A stretch of 64,000 nucleotides of DNA from Fidelibacterota bacterium (GCA_004124475.1 SCKK01000003.1:58540-122539), one strand, 5' to 3'. Counted from the stretch's first letter, positions 1-7,245 are shown. The notes: generated by a model not told the origin, from the sequence alone. A program made the numbers and translations.

Positions 1-2
1 TT

Positions 3-155
3 CCTGAACTGATTGAATATTTTTCGGCAAGAAGTCTGTTTATTGAAGACGATATTATCTTCACCGGTACCCCCAGCACGGTTGACCATCTCCAAAACGG
101 CAATAAACTGAGGGTCGGACTGGTAGGGGAAATGAAGACTGTTTTGTACATCTAA
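3..155 (+). CDS. C-terminal end of a fumarylacetoacetate hydrolase (FAH) family protein, partial
   Basis: The window opens inside this gene; only the last 50 codons are present, ending at TAA 153-155. The peptide contains DDIIFTGTPSTV followed by NGNKLRVGL, which matches the conserved end of FAH-family hydrolases and isomerases (the IxTGTPxGV segment followed by a G-D/N-x-hydrophobic strand). The family cleaves C-C bonds in, or isomerises, acylpyruvate-type substrates; the exact substrate cannot be told from this fragment. The third glycine of the usual TGTPxGV is changed here (STV). A diverged copy of this same 3' end lies at 3115-3225. Confidence 0.75.
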   Translation, partial: PELIEYFSARSLFIEDDIIFTGTPSTVDHLQNGNKLRVGLVGEMKTVLYI

Positions 156-252
156 TAATAACATTCGAAAAAAGCTTTGACATGGACCAGACAGGATTGT
201 AAATTAAAACAGGATAATAAGGTCTTCTTAGATTGTTTACTTAAAATCAGAC
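48..252 (+). repeat. Direct duplication, copy A (FAH gene end plus promoter region)
   Basis: This stretch is similar, almost without gaps, to 3112-3316. Shared blocks include ACCCCCAGCACG, CATCTCCAAAACGGC, AAACTGAGGGTCGGACTGG, AAGCTTTGACATGGACCAG and CAGGATAATAAGGT. It covers the FAH 3' end, the intergenic promoter and a degenerate version of the first codons of the rrf2 gene (ATTGTTTACTTAAAATCA here against ATGATTTATTCAAAATCA in copy B). The cytochrome cassette lies between the two copies. Confidence 0.85.
177..205 (+). promoter_or_regulatory. Sigma70-like promoter for the cytochrome cassette (copy A)
   Basis: TTGACA (177-182), a 17-bp spacer, then TAAATT (200-205). The same -35 element, the spacer sequence TGGACCAGACAG and the downstream CAGGATAATAAGG occur upstream of rrf2 at 3241-3269. 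The predicted leader to the cytochrome-porin start at 329 is about 120 nt. Identification is by motif and by conservation between the two copies; there is no direct evidence. Confidence 0.5.
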
Positions 253-328
253 ATACATGCAATAATCGGAGTTGTATAAGATTGTCTATTGCAAAGATTT
301 TAATAAAAAAAAGATTAAGGGGGTTGTC

Positions 329-1600
329 ATGACTAAAGACAAACATACTTCCGTTCTGATGCTGAGTTTTATGCTCAGCATCATATTTTTAACCAGTGAC
401 GCTAACGCTACCTCACAGTGGTCTAGAAAGTATAAAACTCCCTGCTCTACGTGTCACATTGCATTTCCGAGATTGAACTATTACGGTGAACGGTTCATGT
501 TGAATGGGTATCAAGATCCAGATACTGAAATTCCCGACGGGAGTACCTTGGCCAAAAAGGTTTTTAATCAGATGCTCTCTATGGATAAACTAGATAACCA
601 TGTGGGAATCCGGCTAAATCTGACACCAATCCAGGTGAAAACCAAAGCGCTGACTGTCAATAATGAATCTCAAGAGGAAGTGACTTACGCCAAGACCAAC
701 TGGTTTCAGGTGTTCATCGCCGGTACAATTTCAAAGAACGTGTCTATATTTATTGAGTCTGAATTTGCAGATCAAGGTTTCCATTTCAGTTGGTTTCACC
801 TTGGATTCCATAATATAGGTGGCACCTCTCTAGCAAACGCGTTTGTTGGAAACTTATCACCCCTTGATTTTGCCAGTTATGCAAATCGGTTACGGCAAAT
901 TGGTGCAATCAAAGGCGACATTTTTGGCATAAAGACTTCTGGTGGAGCTAAAAGTGTTGCAGATGGCGGGAATGGCGCAGCAGAAGATGCTCTTAATACC
1001 AGTGGCTCTAGACCAGGATTAATGTATTTTGGTTATAAGGGTCCGGTAGTGGTCTGGGCAGGAATAAGCCCTGGGGAAAGTGCTGTAGATCCTAATAATA
1101 AGATTCACTACTGGGTTGGTGGAAAGCTACTCGTGTCGGAAGATATGGAATCTAAATTTGAAGGATCAAATGTGACAGCATGGGTTTACAAAGGTGAGGA
1201 TGCGACTGCAACAGAAAGTGCACAAATCACAAATCCATACACCCGGATTTCACTTCAGGGTAACCTCCGCTACCAGGGTTTTGATATACAGGCTGCTTAC
1301 CTGCAAACGACGGAGGAAAACTATTCCCTTGGTCAAGTGTCAGATGAGGTTAAATATAGTGGTATCTCTATTGTTGGCGGTAAACAGATCGGAAAATTCT
1401 ATCCAGTACTTCAGTTCGATACCATTACTTATGAAGATGAAGTATATTCCGGTAAAAAATTGGGAAAGATTACCGTTTCAATGAGCTATTTCTTGAGAGA
1501 GAATATTCGTTTAGGAGTTCACGCCAGACTGGATCAAGATGGTGATGGGGACGATCAACGTTCTCACGATATTCAGGCGAATGTACGCATCATGTTCTAA
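329..1600 (+). CDS. Cyc2-like fused monoheme cytochrome-porin, outer membrane
   Basis: 423 aa. Start placed at ATG 329 (after AAGATTAAGGGGG) rather than 272 because it directly begins a signal peptide ending in DANA. Just after the signal peptide comes one c-type heme site CSTCH (residues 39-43) followed by FPRLN-YYGERF-LNGY, the layout of fused cytochrome-porins. The remaining ~370 residues are alternating beta-strand-like segments ending in NVRIMF; a terminal Phe is typical of outer-membrane beta-barrels. Known Cyc2 proteins move electrons across the outer membrane, for example in Fe(II) oxidation. Function here is inferred from architecture and neighbours (two further cytochromes). It overlaps the next gene by one base (TAATG), suggesting translational coupling. 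A different cytochrome-barrel family is possible. Confidence 0.72.
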   Translation: MTKDKHTSVLMLSFMLSIIFLTSDANATSQWSRKYKTPCSTCHIAFPRLNYYGERFMLNGYQDPDTEIPDGSTLAKKVFNQMLSMDKLDNHVGIRLNLTPIQVKTKALTVNNESQEEVTYAKTNWFQVFIAGTISKNVSIFIESEFADQGFHFSWFHLGFHNIGGTSLANAFVGNLSPLDFASYANRLRQIGAIKGDIFGIKTSGGAKSVADGGNGAAEDALNTSGSRPGLMYFGYKGPVVVWAGISPGESAVDPNNKIHYWVGGKLLVSEDMESKFEGSNVTAWVYKGEDATATESAQITNPYTRISLQGNLRYQGFDIQAAYLQTTEENYSLGQVSDEVKYSGISIVGGKQIGKFYPVLQFDTITYEDEVYSGKKLGKITVSMSYFLRENIRLGVHARLDQDGDGDDQRSHDIQANVRIMF

Positions 1601-2031
1601 TGAGTATTCTACTCGTAATCTTAGCTTCCGTTTTGGGGATGGTTCATGGCCTGGGGGCAAAGCAGAGACAGCCAAAACAAGAGTCGGAAGGTTTAAAAAT
1701 ATTCACTGAATACAAATGTGGTACGTGTCATAGTATAGCGTCCCTCGGTATTGTTTTATTTGCCGAATCCACGGATGAGGATGAAGATGATGAGGATGAA
1801 GATGAAGAGAAGGAGGTAGAAACTCCTGATTTGTCGGACGTCGGCATGAGGCATGATGCAAAATGGATCAGTAGTTACCTAAGGAAAAAGATCAGTCAAA
1901 ATGGTCGTAAACATAAAAAACGCTTCCAGGGAACACCTGAAGAGCGCCGTTCTTTAGCATTCTGGTTGGAGAGTATGAAAACTGTTCAAAAAGATTCTAC
2001 CTCTGGTGATACTAAACCAAACAGTTTATAA
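1600..2031 (+). CDS. Secreted monoheme c-type cytochrome with an acidic loop
   Basis: 143 aa. N-terminal signal peptide or anchor (SILLVILASVLGMVHG), then the heme site CGTCH (residues 40-44). A strongly acidic tract of about 15 Asp/Glu residues (about 57-73) separates the heme site from the C-terminal helix region (GTPEERRSLAFWLESM), which matches the GT.EE...LA.WL end of class I cytochrome c. The usual distal Met before this helix (about kM in nGkkMp) is not obvious; HKKRF stands there, so a His or another ligand may be used. The start overlaps the cytochrome-porin stop. It is probably a periplasmic shuttle between the outer-membrane porin and the tetraheme membrane protein downstream. Confidence 0.75.
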   Translation: MSILLVILASVLGMVHGLGAKQRQPKQESEGLKIFTEYKCGTCHSIASLGIVLFAESTDEDEDDEDEDEEKEVETPDLSDVGMRHDAKWISSYLRKKISQNGRKHKKRFQGTPEERRSLAFWLESMKTVQKDSTSGDTKPNSL

Positions 2032-2034
2032 ACA

Positions 2035-2643
2035 ATGAATTGGTTGCTCACCTCTCTTTGTCTGGTGGGCTTTGTTTTGCTCCTGGTCACCCTACGAATG
2101 GAACAAAACAGAGAGAGGCAATGGAAGTTAATCGCTTTTACAACCATTTTTGCTATGCCATTAATTTTCTTGGCGGGTGTGATAAACTTTGACCTCAACA
2201 AAATGAAGCAGGTTACTTTTTGTGATAACTGTCATACCATGAATCCTTACGTAATGTCTCTTACAGTTGATGATGATGAACCTTTAGCATCCGTTCACTT
2301 TCGGAACAACTACATTCCTCAGGAAACAGCGTGTTACAGCTGCCACACGAGTTATTCCATGTTCGGTGGCTTTGAGGCGAAGGTACGTGGACTCCGGCAT
2401 GTCTGGGTATATTATACCAATCCTGACAAGCAAGACATAGCCCTGTATAAACCCTATGACAATAACGATTGCTTGCATTGTCATGGCCCATCGCAACGTT
2501 TTAAGACAAATAAGAAACACCGACGTGAGATAAATTTTATTGAGAGGGTCGATTCCGGTCAACTATCATGTCTCGCCTCTGGATGCCATGACTTAGTTCA
2601 TTTGTTTGAGACTGAAGAAGAGCAAATAGATGAAGATTGGTAA
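2035..2643 (+). CDS. NapC/NirT-type membrane-anchored tetraheme cytochrome c
   Basis: 202 aa. Two N-terminal hydrophobic segments (about 3-20 and 32-50) precede four c-heme motifs: CDNCH (63-67, followed by TM as in NapC/NrfH), CYSCH (100-104), CLHCH (146-150) and a wider CLASGCH (179-185, CX4CH). NapC/NirT proteins exchange electrons between the quinone pool and periplasmic redox partners. Three bases separate it from the monoheme gene, and it overlaps the next gene by 14 bp. In this context it would link the inner-membrane quinone pool to the periplasmic monoheme cytochrome and outer-membrane porin, in either direction. Only one TM helix is usual in NapC; the extra helix is a small oddity. 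Confidence 0.78.
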   Translation: MNWLLTSLCLVGFVLLLVTLRMEQNRERQWKLIAFTTIFAMPLIFLAGVINFDLNKMKQVTFCDNCHTMNPYVMSLTVDDDEPLASVHFRNNYIPQETACYSCHTSYSMFGGFEAKVRGLRHVWVYYTNPDKQDIALYKPYDNNDCLHCHGPSQRFKTNKKHRREINFIERVDSGQLSCLASGCHDLVHLFETEEEQIDEDW

Positions 2644-2851
2644 GATACTCCATTTTGATTTGGATGGAACCTTCAAACTATCCACGTGGTCAATAGGAAT
2701 TGGATACTTTGCATTATTATTTACACTTTGGAGTAATCACCCACTAATTCTTGTTTTCTTGATTCCTTTGGGAATTTTGGCATTCCTCGCCGGGGTATTG
2801 CTCTGGGTAATCTGTGTTTGGAGAGATGCCAAAGTTAAACACCTCATATAA
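2630..2851 (+). CDS. Small two-helix membrane protein of the cytochrome cassette
   Basis: 73 aa, starting inside the 3' end of the tetraheme gene (14-bp overlap). Two hydrophobic helices (about 20-37 and 42-62) with a short charged N-terminus and a cytoplasmic-type RDAKVKH end. I recognise no family. The overlap and lack of a spacer suggest co-translation with the tetraheme cytochrome, so it may be an accessory membrane subunit. No heme motif. Confidence 0.6.
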   Translation: MKIGKILHFDLDGTFKLSTWSIGIGYFALLFTLWSNHPLILVFLIPLGILAFLAGVLLWVICVWRDAKVKHLI

Positions 2852-2919
2852 TATCCATAGTAAGCAATGGATGGGTTTCTTTCCTAGAAGTGATAGAAAA
2901 ACCGAGGTAGTCCAAATGA

Positions 2920-3075
2920 GGAGAGAAGGAAGGGAAAAGTAGAAGTAAGTTTGTCATTACCCTCGTTGGCATTGCTTTTCTTGTAGTAATCTGGATTGTT
3001 ACAGGAGGTCAGGGATATGAAGTTCCCAATGTTACAATCGGGGATCTCAAAAGTTCACCCTCCTTGAAAAAGTAA
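2920..3075 (+). pseudogene. Remnant open frame, one TM helix, possibly the N-terminus of a CcmE-like gene
   Basis: Between stops at 2917 and 3073 lies a frame encoding KFVITLVGIAFLVVIWIVTG then GYEVPNVTIGDL...SLKK. It has no in-frame ATG; an ATG at 2916 is in another frame (MRREGREK then stop), so a frameshift or loss of the start is likely. A short cytoplasmic tail, TM helix and Y-x-x-TV-x-x-L resembles the start of the heme chaperone CcmE, which would fit the cytochrome context, but the similarity is short. The frame ends 37 bp before duplication copy B, so the gene may have been cut when the cassette was inserted. Confidence 0.3.
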
Positions 3076-3114
3076 ACACGCTTTCGACATCCCAATGCTC
3101 ATCTCCAGATTAAC

Positions 3115-3225
3115 GATTTTCTTTTCACCGGCACCCCCAGCACGTTTGGACATCTCCAAAACGGCCATAAACTGAGGGTCGGACTGGGCTGGGAAATGAA
3201 GGCTGTCTTACACATCTACCAATAA
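3115..3225 (+). pseudogene. Truncated 3' copy of the FAH-family gene
   Basis: Reads DFLFTGTPSTFGHLQNGHKL then RVGLGWEMKAVLHIYQ and stop. It is in frame with, and clearly homologous to, the FAH C-terminus at 3-155. An in-frame stop at 3073-3075 precedes it and no start or upstream domain is present, so it cannot encode a hydrolase. Confidence 0.8.
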
Positions 3226-3240
3226 CATTTGATAAAAGCT

Positions 3241-3269
3241 TTGACATGGACCAGACAGAACTTTAAGTA
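3241..3269 (+). promoter_or_regulatory. Sigma70-like promoter of rrf2 (copy B)
   Basis: TTGACA (3241-3246), 17-bp spacer, TAAGTA (3264-3269), placing transcription start about 20 nt before the rrf2 ATG at 3296. The -35 and spacer are nearly the same as at 177-199, so whatever binds here probably also controls the cytochrome cassette. Rrf2 autoregulation is common in the family and plausible here. Confidence 0.5.
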
Positions 3270-3295
3270 AATTCAGGATAATAAGGTTTTATAAG

Positions 3296-3769
3296 ATGAT
3301 TTATTCAAAATCAGCAGAGTACGCTATTCAAGCAATGATCTACCTGGCGGAGAAAGCATCGCCGGATCCGGTTATGATTAGGGAGATCGCTGAAGCCTAC
3401 AACATCCCACGGCAATTCCTTGCTAAACTGGTTCAGACTCTAGTTAAGCAAAGACTGTTAATTGCAGTCCGTGGGAGAAAAGGCGGGGTCAAGCTTGGCA
3501 AATCTGCTTCAGAGATCTTTTTGCCTGATATTATTCGGGCAATTGATGGTCTACCGCCGGAGAAGGTACCGTGTGTCTTTGGACTGGACTATTGTTCGGA
3601 TGATCAGCCTTGCCCTCTCCATCATAAGTGGGAGATGATTACAAACCAAATTGACGATATGCTAAAATCTGAAAACCTCGAGAATTTGGCGAGGAGGGTG
3701 GCGGAGAAGCATGAAGCTATGCGAGATTCCGGATTCAGTGACATTATTGGGGAATCAATTAAGCCATGA
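3296..3769 (+). CDS. Rrf2-family transcriptional regulator with Fe-S type cysteines
   Basis: 157 aa. N-terminal winged helix (MIYSKSAEYAIQAMIYLAE, REIAEAYNIPRQFLAKLVQTL, RGRKGGVKL) typical of Rrf2/IscR/NsrR. Three cysteines C93-X6-C100-X5-C106 lie in the loop where IscR and NsrR bind an Fe-S cluster, so it probably senses Fe-S status, oxidant or NO. It sits 3' of the cytochrome cassette and 5' of a Dps gene. Because its own promoter segment is duplicated ahead of the cytochrome genes, it is the natural candidate regulator of both. Signals sensed are inferred. Confidence 0.85.
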   Translation: MIYSKSAEYAIQAMIYLAEKASPDPVMIREIAEAYNIPRQFLAKLVQTLVKQRLLIAVRGRKGGVKLGKSASEIFLPDIIRAIDGLPPEKVPCVFGLDYCSDDQPCPLHHKWEMITNQIDDMLKSENLENLARRVAEKHEAMRDSGFSDIIGESIKP

Positions 3770-3848
3770 GTTTAGGAAAGGTTACCGCCTGGAAACTTAT
3801 CAGGATAGATAACCGTAAGTAATATGAAACCAACAAGGAGAAATAGGT

Positions 3849-4334
3849 ATGAAACTTAACATTGGCATCTCGGATAAGAATCGTCAAGGGGTCGTGCAAA
3901 TTCTTAATACTCTGCTGTCTGATGAATATGTGATCTACACAAAGACCAGAAACTACCACTGGAATGTGATGGGTCCCCAATTCAATGACCTGCACAAGTT
4001 CTTTGAGACACAATATGGGAAGTTGAACGACATCGTGGATGAGGTAGCTGAGCGTGCCCGTGCCTTGGGGGGTCAATCCCTTGGAACCCTGAAAGAAATA
4101 CTGGAGCTCACCAGACTTGAAGAGCATCCGGGCCAGTATCCCGATGCCCGAACCATGATTTCAAACCTATTAACCAACCATGAAGCAATTATTCGCAATT
4201 TACGAGTCGATCTTGAAACCTGTGCTGACAAATATCACGACATGGGCACAAACGATTTCCTCACGGGGTTGATGGAAAGTCACGAAAAAATGGCGTGGAT
4301 GTTAAGGGCTTTCTTGGAGGGTGAATTGGTTTGA
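3849..4334 (+). CDS. dps: Dps-family ferritin-like protein
   Basis: 161 aa. Matches Dps along its length: LLSDEYVIYTKTRNYHWNV, GPQFNDLHKFFETQY, and DEVAERARALGG, with the inter-subunit ferroxidase ligands (H of NYHWNV, H of LHKFF, D and E of the DEVAE segment) all present. Dps dodecamers oxidise Fe(II) with H2O2 and store the iron, protecting DNA. A good Shine-Dalgarno (AAGGAG at 3834-3839) precedes ATG 3849. It lies 79 bp after rrf2 on the same strand, so Fe-S/oxidative control by that regulator is likely. Confidence 0.88.
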   Translation: MKLNIGISDKNRQGVVQILNTLLSDEYVIYTKTRNYHWNVMGPQFNDLHKFFETQYGKLNDIVDEVAERARALGGQSLGTLKEILELTRLEEHPGQYPDARTMISNLLTNHEAIIRNLRVDLETCADKYHDMGTNDFLTGLMESHEKMAWMLRAFLEGELV

Positions 4335-4486
4335 CCATATTGAAGAATGTCTTCTGTCGGCGTATTTGCCAGCTTGCCGGAGGGTGGGCTGCCTGGAATA
4401 AGGACTGAAAAAGTATCTGAGCGATTAAAGATCTTCACAACATAGGTTACAACAATTCTACAATACGTTCAGTCCAACAGGCAAAG

Positions 4487-4597
4487 ATGGAAATCAAGCA
4501 AAAACGCGTCTTAGTTCTTGGTGGTTGGGGTCTGGTAGGGATGGCTATTCTCCGAAGACTCATTGAAGAGAAGCCGGAAAAAATCATCATTTTCTGA
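4487..4597 (+). pseudogene. N-terminal stump of an NAD-dependent epimerase/dehydrogenase (Rossmann)
   Basis: 36 codons: a start, then KRVLVLGGWGLVGMAILRRL (a GGxGxVG dinucleotide-binding loop with its beta-strand and helix), ending abruptly at TGA after EKIIIF. The second beta-strand is reached but the rest of the ~300-aa enzyme is missing, so this is a truncated 5' end. The truncation falls just before the convergent hemolysin-III gene. Confidence 0.6.
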
Positions 4598-4604
4598 GAT
4601 TCAC

Positions 4605-5261
4605 TTAGTGAGACGGTGCTAAATACAGGAGCACAGCAAAATAATGGCAGATACTGCCCCCCAACACAAAAACATGCCAGATGACATGCATGTAGGGAAT
4701 TTTCTGCAAAAAATAAAAAATTATACCTACCGTATAAACTACCCCGCCAACCGCCAGCCAGATTAATCCACCTATGGAGATATTAACCAACAGTTCTTTT
4801 ATTATCAACACACTTAACCAACTCATTAGAATATATCCCAACACTGATAAATTTTGAAAACGATGAACAAACAAGATTTTGAAACTTACCCCCAACATGG
4901 CCAGTCCCCAAATAATGACCAATAAGGTCCAACTCCACGCGCCTTGAAGACCAACCAGGAGAAAAGGCGTATACGTACCAGCAATGAGCAAGTAAATTGA
5001 AACATGGTCAATGACTTTAAAAATCCGCTTTAAGCGAGGATCCTGAAAACCATGATACAAGGTTGAGGCAAGGTACAAAATGACTAACGTGGCACCGTAA
5101 ATACTGAAGCTGACGATTTGATAAACGTTACCATACAAAACAGCCTTTACAAGCAGCCAGGTCAAACCGGCAATACTGAGTCCAAGCCCAATTCCGTGCG
5201 TAATGCTGTGAATGATCTCCTCACCTAATGTAAAAAGCCTTTTGGATGCCTGATATTTCAA
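4605..5261 (-). CDS. Hemolysin III / PAQR-family membrane protein
   Basis: 218 aa with about seven hydrophobic helices. Family marks: EEIIHSITHGIG near the N-terminus, ASTLYHGF, DHVSIYLLIAGTYTPF, and near the C-terminus HVIWHVFVLGGSICHYFAV. The conserved histidines and Asp are those of the CREST/PAQR metal site. Bacterial members are called hemolysin III; their function is not settled (membrane homeostasis has been proposed). It converges on the truncated epimerase fragment. Confidence 0.88.
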   Translation of the reverse strand: MKYQASKRLFTLGEEIIHSITHGIGLGLSIAGLTWLLVKAVLYGNVYQIVSFSIYGATLVILYLASTLYHGFQDPRLKRIFKVIDHVSIYLLIAGTYTPFLLVGLQGAWSWTLLVIIWGLAMLGVSFKILFVHRFQNLSVLGYILMSWLSVLIIKELLVNISIGGLIWLAVGGVVYTVGIIFYFLQKIPYMHVIWHVFVLGGSICHYFAVLLYLAPSH

Positions 5262-5596
5262 TTTCTTCGGTTGGGGTTACATATGGACAATCCGTGCCTA
5301 AACCTTAAATTTGTTTGAGAGATAATACACGACCACAATATCATCATAAACATCATCTGTAATAGACGACATTTCCATTAATTTATCCATAGCTTTGTAT
5401 TTCATGAGAACTCTGTCTTATGTTGATATAAAATGAACAAGGTCAGCGGCGGCTCAGCTTTCCGCACCATCAACTGCACCGGAAAGTTAGGCGAAATGTA
5501 TCAATGCAAGACATTACTCTGTTGTCTCGTTCACTACCCGGCTTTGCACGTCCACGCCGAGAGCGGCGGTGCTAAAGCGGACATGGGAGGCGCGGT
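5262..5596. other. Gene-poor gap with a short orphan reading frame
   Basis: 335 bp. On the minus strand 5405-5298 encodes 35 residues (MKYKAMDKLMEMSSITDDVY, then DDIVVVYYLSNKFKV) that read like the tail of a real protein but match nothing I recognise. The right half (from about 5440) is GC-rich and belongs compositionally with the following Asp-box gene. It contains the hairpin at 5452-5492. Confidence 0.35.
5452..5492. repeat. attC-like hairpin at the 3' side of the Asp-box gene
   Basis: On the plus strand: GCTCAGC, TTTCCG, a 15-nt loop (CACCATCAACTGCAC), CGGAAA, GTTAGGC. The inner 6-bp arms are perfect, and the outer 7-mers resemble the R and L core boxes of integron attC sites (RYYYAAC/GTTRRRY). 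It is shorter than classical attC sites. A matching GCCTAAC core lies on the other side of the gene at 7096-7102. Confidence 0.4.
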
Positions 5597-6997
5597 TTAG
5601 CGCCCGGTTGCCTGTCCGCGAAACAACCAGACGTGGCTCGTTTCGCCCCTCTTGAAAGTGCTGTTGACGACAGCGATCGCTCCCGTCCCGTTGACAGCAA
5701 GCTTCCTCATCAGCAACCCCTGCTGATTGCCGTTGAAGCCGAGCTCCGGATCGGCGCTGCCCGGAACAACCGAAGTTGAGGCGAACGTCCGTCCACCGTC
5801 GTTCGAATATACGAACCCAAGTCCGATGGGACGGATTCCGCGGCCGGGAAAGCGCTCCCAGAGGACGTAAAGGTTGTCCGCATCGTCCACACTCAGCGCC
5901 GGGAAATGCCTGCTCTCAAACTCCGTTTTCGGGCCTGAAATCTCCCTCGGTTGCTCGAATGTCATCCCCCCATCGCTCGACCGGGTGTAACGGATATGAT
6001 ATTGCCCGAAAGGGCCAACAGGACTTTCCCCGTAAACGACATGAACAGTTCCGTCCCTACTCACCGCGATCTTCGGTGCGTCAGAATGCCCGCCGCTTTT
6101 GAAAACGATTCTCGGCTTGCCGAACGAGCGGCCATCATCGTCCGATCTTGCGAAATGGATGTCAGCCGCCGGATCTTCTCCGACGGTCCAGGCAAGATAG
6201 ATGGCACCCTCGACCCCTATGGCCAGCGCTGGGCCGCGCGCGGGCTTCGCACCTCCCCCGCCGGCAATGACCATCGGTTCCGAGACGCTGTCGCCCCCAT
6301 CCGTCGAACGGCGGAACCACAGCGCCCCCTCGTATTCCGTCCAGGCGACATAGAGATTGCCTTGGGAACCCACGGCGAGATCCAGACTCCCGTTGTGCCA
6401 ATAGCGCGAGTTCAAGCGCCCCTTCCCATCGCCGGCAATGCTGTTCGAAAGATTGACTGGTCTGCGGAAGGTCTTGCCGCTGTCCGTTGAGCGCGCGAAA
6501 AAAATCTCGCCGCCATGTGAGCCCCCGGAAAAGACGATTTCCTGCCAGAGGATATACATCTCGGTCGCATCCCTGCCGGAGATCACTATTCGCGGAAGCC
6601 AGGAAAAGATCTTGGGGCTCCGGGAGACGTTGACCGACTCCTTAAACCGCCTTTTTCCATCGGGCCCGTAGATCTGAAAAAAAATATCCTTCCGGGACTG
6701 ATCGGCCCAGGCGACCCCGACAAAACCCTTTGCGTCGATGGCCACGGTGGGGTCGTCAACATAATCATACTCCGACTCGTTCATGCGCCATGGCCCTTTA
6801 TATCCGCCGCCCGAGGCCACCTCGGTTTTCTCGTGCCATGTCACCGCCGGCGGCTTCGCTCCCCTCCCTGGCGTCGGCGCCGCTTCTTGTTTCGAGGACA
6901 GCGATATTGACACGCCAAGAGCGCCCACCGCAGTAGCAACCATCAATGCAAAGAACAGTTTTCCAGTAGCGGATATGTGGATATTTCTCAATGGCAT
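5597..6997 (-). CDS. Exported Asp-box (BNR/sialidase-fold) beta-propeller protein
   Basis: 466 aa. An N-terminal hydrophobic segment (LFFALMVATAVGALGVSISL) suggests export or a membrane anchor, followed by a Pro/Ala-rich linker. The body carries at least five Asp-box motifs S-x-D-x-G-x-[TS]-F (STDSGKTF, STDGGDSV, SDDDGRSF, SSDGGMTF, SNDGGRTF) as in sialidase-like six-bladed propellers. The catalytic Arg triad of true sialidases is not evident, so the substrate is unknown. The gene is markedly GC-richer than its surroundings, and long spurious frames run on the other strand, a usual sign of high GC at codon position 3. Together with the flanking GTTAGGC/GCCTAAC sites this points to acquisition from another genome. 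Confidence 0.75.
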   Translation of the reverse strand: MPLRNIHISATGKLFFALMVATAVGALGVSISLSSKQEAAPTPGRGAKPPAVTWHEKTEVASGGGYKGPWRMNESEYDYVDDPTVAIDAKGFVGVAWADQSRKDIFFQIYGPDGKRRFKESVNVSRSPKIFSWLPRIVISGRDATEMYILWQEIVFSGGSHGGEIFFARSTDSGKTFRRPVNLSNSIAGDGKGRLNSRYWHNGSLDLAVGSQGNLYVAWTEYEGALWFRRSTDGGDSVSEPMVIAGGGGAKPARGPALAIGVEGAIYLAWTVGEDPAADIHFARSDDDGRSFGKPRIVFKSGGHSDAPKIAVSRDGTVHVVYGESPVGPFGQYHIRYTRSSDGGMTFEQPREISGPKTEFESRHFPALSVDDADNLYVLWERFPGRGIRPIGLGFVYSNDGGRTFASTSVVPGSADPELGFNGNQQGLLMRKLAVNGTGAIAVVNSTFKRGETSHVWLFRGQATGR

Positions 6998-7095
6998 TTC
7001 AGACCTCGTTCAAGTTCACGGTACCCGCCACCTGGCGGAGCGTTGTGAGAAAGGCCGCTATCTGTGCTATTTCGGTTTTCATGTTTGTTCGTTGC

Positions 7096-7134
7096 GCCTA
7101 ACATTTGAGTTCACCTTCCCCGATTTAATCGGGG
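7096..7134. repeat. Cassette-boundary-like GCCTAAC and a CCCCGAT palindrome
   Basis: GCCTAAC at 7096-7102 (GTTAGGC read on the strand of the Asp-box gene, about 100 bp upstream of its start) mirrors 5486-5492. A few bases on, CCCCGATTTAATCGGGG (7118-7134) is a perfect hairpin. Related hairpins occur at 19848-19864 and 42237-42253. Confidence 0.5.
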
Positions 7135-7245
7135 TCAAGTAGAACGGTTTGTTATACCTCATTATCCTAAACCTCAAACTTTTTTATGAACAAACAAAGT
7201 GGAAAAACTACTTCCGTAAATATAAGTCATTTCATTATTTCTTCG

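Larger units (their letters stand above)
3112..3316 (+). repeat. Direct duplication, copy B (FAH gene end plus rrf2 promoter)
   Basis: Partner of 48-252. It contains a decayed FAH 3' end, the TTGACA promoter and the first codons of rrf2. The copies differ by scattered substitutions, so the duplication is not recent. Confidence 0.85.

Noticed and set aside
4605..5261. Naming the hemolysin-III-like protein a true haemolysin toxin.
   Set aside because: The family name is historical; PAQR-like membrane proteins of this type are widespread in non-pathogens and the toxin role is not established.
5776..6936. Several long open frames on the plus strand across the Asp-box gene.
   Set aside because: They mirror a GC-rich gene on the other strand, lack family motifs and ribosome binding sites, and give Arg/Pro/Ser-rich shadows.
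5597..6997. Calling the Asp-box protein a sialidase.
   Set aside because: Asp boxes indicate the fold only; the catalytic Arg triad, Tyr/Glu pair and RIP motif of sialidases are not evident.
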